A DNA stretch of 64,000 bases from positions 14,080,001 to 14,144,000 of the forward strand of contig NC_041827.1 of the NCBI RefSeq assembly GCF_900964775.1, given 5' to 3'. Origin of the DNA: Scleropages formosus. Its lineage: Eukaryota > Chordata > Actinopteri > Osteoglossiformes > Osteoglossidae. The position numbers and the translations under genes were made by a program. The notes beneath the pieces were generated by a model that worked only from the letters and a program-made list of their open reading frames with translations, did no database searches and had not been told where the DNA came from. Below, piece by piece: positions 62,591 to 64,000 of this stretch (position 1 is the first letter of the stretch; each line of letters starts with the position of its first letter).

Positions 62591-63063
62591 CACTTTTGAT
62601 TCGAATTTTTTCTGAGGTTCTTCTGATATGTTTTGCTCTTATCAAGACCACCTCTGTTTATTATCCACAAGGAAAATAAATTACATCATAGTCCCAGCTC
62701 TTTAAAATTTTTTTCTGATCCTATCCCTTGTTCAGACCCATACAATCTCATATCTGACTTTGTTATCTGCAGCTGCCCTCAGCTTGCCTGCTGGACGCCT
62801 TGAGGACAGCGTCCACTCCACCAGCACCCTCTACACCAGGGTGATTATTTTTCTTTACACTCCGCGGGTCACGCTTGCGGCCCAAGAACAGCGAACGCTG
62901 GTAGAAGAAGCGATGCATGTCTCGCTGCAGGCAACCGGCAGCCTGGAGCGGCCAGCTGAGACATGGGGGCCAACATAAACTTTCCCCCTGCGGTGAATCC
63001 GTACCATTTATGATCCACCGACAACTCAGACTCAAACAGACAGAAGGCACAGCTGGGACTCAC

Positions 63064-63300
63064 CTCACAGTCAAACCAACGTTAGAAAAACCCGAGACTC
63101 GGTTCAGGCTCAAGCCAGCGTATGAGCTCAGAGAACGGCGCTGAGACTCTTAACCGTTGGAGGGCATTTCCGGGCTCATCTCGGACTCCATGGGATGGAT
63201 GACAGCGCTGCTGCTCGGCCCAAGCCGGCGTGTGCGGTGCTCATCCTCGTCCCCATCCCAGAGCGCACCGCAGAACTGAATGCTCTGCATGCGTCAACCA
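63064..63300 (-). other. Candidate ripor3 5' untranslated exon
   Basis: GC-richer minus-strand stretch that ends in a strong donor (TGTGAG|GTGAGTC at 63064). The only acceptor I can pair it with is that of ripor3 coding exon 1. It contains a short open frame of about 46 codons beginning MQSIQFCGALWDGDEDEH, which would be an upstream ORF if transcribed. It could also belong to an unseen gene. Confidence 0.3.
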
Positions 63301-64000
63301 TGATATCAGACCTTCATTTGGTTCATATTAACTAACAGTGTGGCCCCTGTCCCAGTCACAGAAACGTTCCAATGTTTTTTTATTGTGACACTGCAATTAA
63401 TCTGTTAGAAATAATAAGGCTTTGTTATTTGTTTTTGCAGAAGTGGAATCCGATCAGCTCTTTTGCAAAGACGCAAAATGTTATTTCGTCCCGACAGGGT
63501 TACTGCTACGAACTGCTCGGGTTTCTCACCGTCCGATTCCCGTGTGATGTCTTTCAGCATCTTTTTTCGGTTTGTTAGGGAGGATTAGTCATGACTGAAC
63601 TTTAGCACCAGCAATGGCTGTCCCTCAAGAGAATTTGGAATTCTTGGGCCTTCGCCATGGGTGATGTCAGTCTGAAAACTCTATATATACAGAATACTAT
63701 ATATATAGCTGATACGAGTTTATATATACATAATATATATACACACACATCTATATATAAATGTATAATTTGTCTCCTGTGTTAAGAGCACGGTGAACCC
63801 CCCTCTCCACACCAGTGCATTAATGGAAAAACTGTTAAAGGTGGAAAATACTTGCATGAAGGAAGAAACACAGCTGTTGAACATATAAATTCCTTGAAAG
63901 TGAAATGAGAACCACATTCTTTAAGAAAGAGCCATACAACCGACTTTGGCCACGTTTCCCTCCGGCACTCCGCGTACACGAACGCGTGCAGCTGGGGGCC

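Larger units (their letters stand above)
58109..64000. other. Upstream of the ripor3 start codon: 5' intron, repeats, possible first exon
   Basis: Coding exon 1 begins after an acceptor (TTTGCAG before 58108), so the real 5' end lies higher. The interval holds three SINE-A copies, a CpG-richer stretch at about 60800-61360, and a candidate untranslated exon ending at donor 63064. From about 63650 to 63780 it is TA-rich. I see no other gene. Confidence 0.45.

Noticed and set aside
63437-63500. Possible plus-strand exon after TTTTTGCAG
   Set aside because: Acceptor-like and open for about 20 codons, but it matches no protein I know and has no partner exon in the window.

Overview
This is a vertebrate nuclear window, almost certainly from a ray-finned fish. 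The genes are split by GT-AG introns, there are no bacterial-type gene arrays, and non-coding DNA is full of tRNA-derived SINEs, LINE 3' ends, a DNA-transposon MITE and (CA)n microsatellites. The commonest SINE resembles one I associate with bony-tongues (arowana-like Osteoglossiformes). That is recollection and was not checked, so treat the species as open. I read six protein-coding genes; most exon edges were placed by hand from splice signals and phase continuity.

Layout: (1) 89-1333, minus: prr13, with a GC-box/CRE/ETS promoter near 1.65 kb. (2) 3060-10002, minus: amhr2, the anti-Mullerian hormone type II receptor, 11 exons, 495 residues. (3) 12200-19785, plus: psmf1 (proteasome inhibitor PI31), 7 exons, 273 residues, with a 5 kb fourth intron that may hold enhancers. 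(4) 28375-29109, minus: tmem74b, single coding exon, CpG island upstream. (5) 35755-36018, plus: blcap, 87 residues, single coding exon. (6) 41291-58091, minus: ripor3 (FAM65C), 21 coding exons, 955 residues, with a probable untranslated exon near 63.1 kb.

The genes do not form an operon-like unit. amhr2 and psmf1 diverge from a 2.2 kb spacer, psmf1 and tmem74b converge, tmem74b and blcap diverge, and blcap and ripor3 converge. prr13-amhr2 is the pair found on human 12q13, while psmf1-tmem74b, blcap and ripor3 have human counterparts on chromosome 20, so the window joins two human synteny blocks.

Repeats fill much of the rest. SINE-A (12 copies, several with 7-12 bp target duplications), SINE-B (about 12 copies plus tails), an older SINE-C type, and LINE 3' ends that share their terminal tail with SINE-B. 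I saw no retroviral or LTR element, no CRISPR array, and no tRNA or rRNA gene. The points most worth following are in amhr2 (a Cys in the catalytic HRD motif, a UG run before the first kinase exon), psmf1 (Phe in place of the HbYX Tyr), paired RFX-like X-boxes between tmem74b and blcap, and a Tigger-like MITE in a ripor3 intron.
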